Below, piece by piece: positions 4,424 to 6,556 of a stretch of DNA of 6,556 bases. The stretch comes from Nitrososphaerota archaeon (lineage in GTDB: Archaea; Thermoproteota; Nitrososphaeria; Nitrososphaerales; Nitrosopumilaceae), in NCBI GenBank assembly GCA_030624325.1, contig JAUXKJ010000023.1:1-6556 (forward strand), read 5' to 3'. The position numbers and the translations under genes were made by a program. The notes beneath the pieces are model-generated. The model did not search any database and was not told where the DNA came from. It saw nothing but the letters and a program-made list of their open reading frames with translations. Within the stretch, counting starts at the first letter, position 1; every line of letters begins with the position of its first letter.

Positions 4424-6091
4424 TCAATTGAACCCTAGCTCCTGAGAAATTTGGATAAGTTGATTCTTTTTTTTACCCACAACATGCAAGTCAATCCATT
4501 GTTTAACAAGTTCAGTTCCCCCAAACTCATGTGCTTTTTGAATTAACAATTTTCTCCTAGAACGTAATATGGTATTTCTAAATTCCCTAATGATACCTCT
4601 TACATCTTTTTGTCCGATTATTGCACTTCCTCCAACAAAGGCTCTAGCACCATCCAAAAAACATTGGCCTACATTATCAAGACCAACACCACCGTCAGCC
4701 TCAATATATCCTCCAAAATTATTTTCGTGAAGAATTTTTACAAGATTTTGAGTTTTTTCATGTGTTGTTTCGATAAATTTTTGTCCAGATTTACCAGGTA
4801 CAACTGACATTACAATTAGTTGATCTAAATCGGAGACGAATTTGTTTGACCATTGAGGTAATTCTGTGTCAGGATTAATTGCAAGGCCAACACCAACTTG
4901 GTTCTGTTTTAAGATGTCATGAATTTCTCCAAAACTAGATTCATCACAAACTTCAGCATGAACAGTAATTATGTCACAGCCTGCATCAACATAATCCCGT
5001 ACATGTTTTACTGGTTCGTTTATCATCAAATGTGCATCAAATGGAATTGCTGTGATTGGTCTGAGATCTCTAATTTTATTATGATCAAAAGTTCTGTTGG
5101 GAACAAAATTTCCATCCATTACATCAAGATGAATGTAGTCAGCTCTTCCTTCTACACATTTTTTCACTTCGTTTTCTAAATTGGACATATCACCTGCGAT
5201 TATTGAAGGAGCAATCATAAATTGGGAATCAAGTTCTACATCAATTATTGGTGCAATCTCTGGTTTTGGTGCTTTGCCATGCCATTGTGGATTGTCTTCC
5301 ATATGTTCGACACTTTTACCTTTTATTGTTCGAGCAATTATTATAGAAGGCACGCCCTTTGCTTGAGACGCTTTTGTTAATGCATCATCAATCTGTTCAA
5401 TTCTATGTCCATCAATTTCTAAAACATTCCAGCCAAATGCTCTCCATTTATCGCCAATTTTCCATCTACTAGCATCTTTCCACATCTCAGAAAGATCATC
5501 TCCAACAAGTTCTTCATCTAAAGGCATAACTTTTTCCGTGTACGAGTCTTGTTGTATAAAATTTCTATCCATTATAACTGTCATGTTATCAACTTTGTAT
5601 TTTGCAGCAGTCATTGCCGCTTCCCAAACTTGTCCTTCGTCTGACTCTCCATCACCGATAATTGTATAGATGTGATGATTCTTTCCATCAATTTTTGCTG
5701 CTAATGCATTACCTATAGAAAATGAAAGTCCAATTCCTAATGAACCACCACAAAATTCTACACCAGGGCATTTTAGATCAGGATGACCTTGTAATCTACT
5801 TCCAAACTTTCTTAGAGTTTCAATTTCTGATGGTTCAAAATATCCAGCCACTGCAAGATTTGAAAACAATCCTGGAGAAGCATGACCCTTTGATAAAACC
5901 AATCTATCTCTGTCTTCCCAGAGAGGATTTTTTGGATCATATCGCATGAATTTGAATAGTATACATCCTAAAATTTCAGCCATCGAAAAGCTTCCTCCTG
6001 GATGCCCTGAACCTGCTTTAGTTGTACCTTTAATGACTAACTTACGAGCCTTGAGAACGTTTTTTTTGATTTGATAGTAATTTAGTCCCAT
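4424..6091 (-). CDS. Fusion: transketolase N-terminal half + ribulose-phosphate 3-epimerase
   Basis: A 555-aa bifunctional protein. Residues 1-277 are the TPP diphosphate-binding half of transketolase: GSGHPGGSFS with His30, SKGH with His70, QGHP with His103, GDGESDEGQVWEA with the Mg/TPP Asp147, DRN with Asn177, and QWHGKAP with His271. All expected catalytic histidines are present. After a linker (278-291), residues 292-505 are a complete ribulose-5-P 3-epimerase: IAPS with Ser296, IHLDVMDGNFVPN with metal ligands His321 and Asp323, DAHLMI with His354, EADGGV with Asp466 and the phosphate loop VGGSAIIG (486-493). The usual PGFGGQ capping loop is PGKSGQ (432-437). A basic, helix-prone tail of about 50 aa (506-555) extends beyond known epimerases. 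The epimerase makes xylulose-5-P, a transketolase donor, so the fusion joins consecutive steps. It is first in the operon. Residue 292 is an ATG codon (5218-5216), the likely ancestral epimerase start. Domain calls are very secure. Confidence 0.95.
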   Translation of the reverse strand: MGLNYYQIKKNVLKARKLVIKGTTKAGSGHPGGSFSMAEILGCILFKFMRYDPKNPLWEDRDRLVLSKGHASPGLFSNLAVAGYFEPSEIETLRKFGSRLQGHPDLKCPGVEFCGGSLGIGLSFSIGNALAAKIDGKNHHIYTIIGDGESDEGQVWEAAMTAAKYKVDNMTVIMDRNFIQQDSYTEKVMPLDEELVGDDLSEMWKDASRWKIGDKWRAFGWNVLEIDGHRIEQIDDALTKASQAKGVPSIIIARTIKGKSVEHMEDNPQWHGKAPKPEIAPIIDVELDSQFMIAPSIIAGDMSNLENEVKKCVEGRADYIHLDVMDGNFVPNRTFDHNKIRDLRPITAIPFDAHLMINEPVKHVRDYVDAGCDIITVHAEVCDESSFGEIHDILKQNQVGVGLAINPDTELPQWSNKFVSDLDQLIVMSVVPGKSGQKFIETTHEKTQNLVKILHENNFGGYIEADGGVGLDNVGQCFLDGARAFVGGSAIIGQKDVRGIIREFRNTILRSRRKLLIQKAHEFGGTELVKQWIDLHVVGKKKNQLIQISQELGFN

Positions 6092-6117
6092 ACCTAGCTT
6101 CCTTCCCTTTAGATTTG

Positions 6118-6126
6118 AAATAAAAA
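6118..6126 (-). promoter_or_regulatory. Candidate TATA box of the pentose phosphate operon
   Basis: On the minus strand TTTTTATTT is centred about 31 nt before the ATG at 6091, predicting transcription start around 6097 and a leader of only several bases. It is a fair, not ideal, TATA element. The purine-rich AAGGGAAGGAAG just before the start codon would span the predicted start site, so it is probably not a full-length Shine-Dalgarno leader. Confidence 0.5.
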
Positions 6127-6134
6127 GCTACTTC

Positions 6135-6147
6135 CGAAAATTTTAAT
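6135..6147 (+). promoter_or_regulatory. BRE/TATA promoter of the DCC-family gene
   Basis: CGAAAA (6135-6140) followed directly by TTTTAAT (6141-6147) matches an archaeal BRE plus TATA box. The TATA centre is 26 nt before the ATG at 6170, the spacing expected for a leaderless mRNA. This favours that start over the in-frame ATG at 6185. Confidence 0.65.
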
Positions 6148-6169
6148 CCGATCAAATCCTAAATTAATT

Positions 6170-6547
6170 ATGGATTTGCAAAGTATGGTACCTCTAGTCA
6201 TATATGATGATCAGTGTTACCTTTGCGTTAAATTTGCCAAAGTAGTTAATTTTTTGGCAAGAGGTAGATTGCGTCTAGTAGGTCATTATACTGAATTAGG
6301 TAAGAAATTAAGAGAAAGTATTCTAGATTCTAGTGCGCTTGAAATGTTTTGGTTTGTTGATCATAAGATGGCATATGGGGGAAGATCTGCATTAATACCA
6401 TTAATGAAAGGAATTCTTAGTGCAAATAATAAAACTGATAGCATTAGCGTCCAAGAATCATGTGATATCGGTTGCAAAAATCCTAAAGCTGTGTTTATTC
6501 GATCTTTTAGCTTAATCACTAATAGCAAAAAAATTAAGCTCACATAG
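6170..6547 (+). CDS. DCC-family (DUF393) thiol-disulfide oxidoreductase-like protein
   Basis: A 125-aa protein with the thioredoxin-like DCC/DUF393 pattern. A beta strand and the CxxC motif lie at the N terminus (VIYDDQCYLCVKF, Cys16 and Cys19), standing for the family's FDGxCxxC. YGGRSALIPLMKGI (69-82) follows, the family's G-x-x-A helix. The length is typical. Members are presumed to shuttle electrons between thiols, but physiological substrates are largely unknown. A second pair, Cys98-x3-Cys102 (SCDIGCK), near the end is not part of the core motif and might be a second redox or metal site. No signal peptide or membrane segment is present, so it should be cytosolic. It is divergent from the pentose phosphate operon across 78 bp with separate promoters. 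The start at 6170 is supported by the TATA spacing. Family assignment is good; role unknown. Confidence 0.8.
   Translation: MDLQSMVPLVIYDDQCYLCVKFAKVVNFLARGRLRLVGHYTELGKKLRESILDSSALEMFWFVDHKMAYGGRSALIPLMKGILSANNKTDSISVQESCDIGCKNPKAVFIRSFSLITNSKKIKLT
6509..6540. repeat. Inverted repeat at the 3' end of the DCC-family gene
   Basis: AGCTTAAT (6509-6516) and ATTAAGCT (6533-6540) are perfect 8-bp arms around a 16-nt A-rich loop inside the last codons. No T-run follows on the plus strand within the window, so a terminator role is uncertain. Confidence 0.35.
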
Positions 6548-6556
6548 CATAAAAAA

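Noticed and set aside
4919..5179. 86-aa plus-strand open frame opposite the epimerase domain
   Set aside because: Antisense shadow. The minus-strand frame carries complete epimerase motifs.
4424..6091. Fusion as a possible sequencing or assembly error joining two genes
   Set aside because: The frame runs cleanly through a plausible linker with no conserved residue lost on either side. It cannot be fully excluded without related genomes.
6185..6547. Shorter DCC-family start at the ATG at 6185
   Set aside because: The BRE/TATA at 6135-6147 gives the standard 26-nt spacing to the ATG at 6170.

Overview
The window comes from an AT-rich archaeal chromosome. It carries a two-repeat archaeal TATA-binding protein, archaeal promoters (TATA boxes about 25-30 nt upstream of start codons, leaving little or no leader) and a transketolase split into two genes. 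The mix of TBP, an FSA-sized transaldolase, split transketolase, small zinc-ribbon proteins and low GC points to an ammonia-oxidising thaumarchaeon (Nitrosopumilus/Nitrosarchaeum-like). That placement is inferred from gene content and was not tested by any search.

Left part (1-1341, + strand): the 3' portion of a fold-type II PLP-dependent enzyme (cysteine synthase/CBS-like), apparently fused to a diverged C-terminal rhodanese-like domain. A stand-alone ASCH (PUA-like) domain protein follows.

Middle (1342-2784): a strong TATA box drives the tbp gene. Then come two divergently transcribed small proteins with cysteine pairs (85 aa on the minus strand, 118 aa on the plus strand) around a 175-bp intergenic region. 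The promoter of the 118-aa gene has a perfect 15-bp dyad over the BRE/TATA region, a good candidate operator.

Right part (2788-6091, minus strand): a tightly coupled three-gene operon for the non-oxidative pentose phosphate pathway. In transcription order it encodes (i) a 555-aa protein joining the transketolase N-terminal (TPP diphosphate-binding) half to a complete ribulose-5-phosphate 3-epimerase plus a C-terminal extension of about 50 aa, (ii) the transketolase C-terminal half and (iii) a small transaldolase. Together they would interconvert fructose-6-P/glyceraldehyde-3-P and pentose phosphates. Only ribose-5-phosphate isomerase is missing locally. The Tkt-N::Rpe fusion is the most unusual item here. 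In an autotroph fixing carbon by the 3-hydroxypropionate/4-hydroxybutyrate cycle, the set would serve to make ribose from gluconeogenic sugar phosphates.

Far right (6170-6547, + strand): a DCC/DUF393-type thiol-disulfide oxidoreductase-like protein, divergent from the operon across a 78-bp two-promoter region. No tRNA, rRNA, CRISPR, insertion sequence or prophage was seen, and no gene-free stretch exceeds 300 bases.
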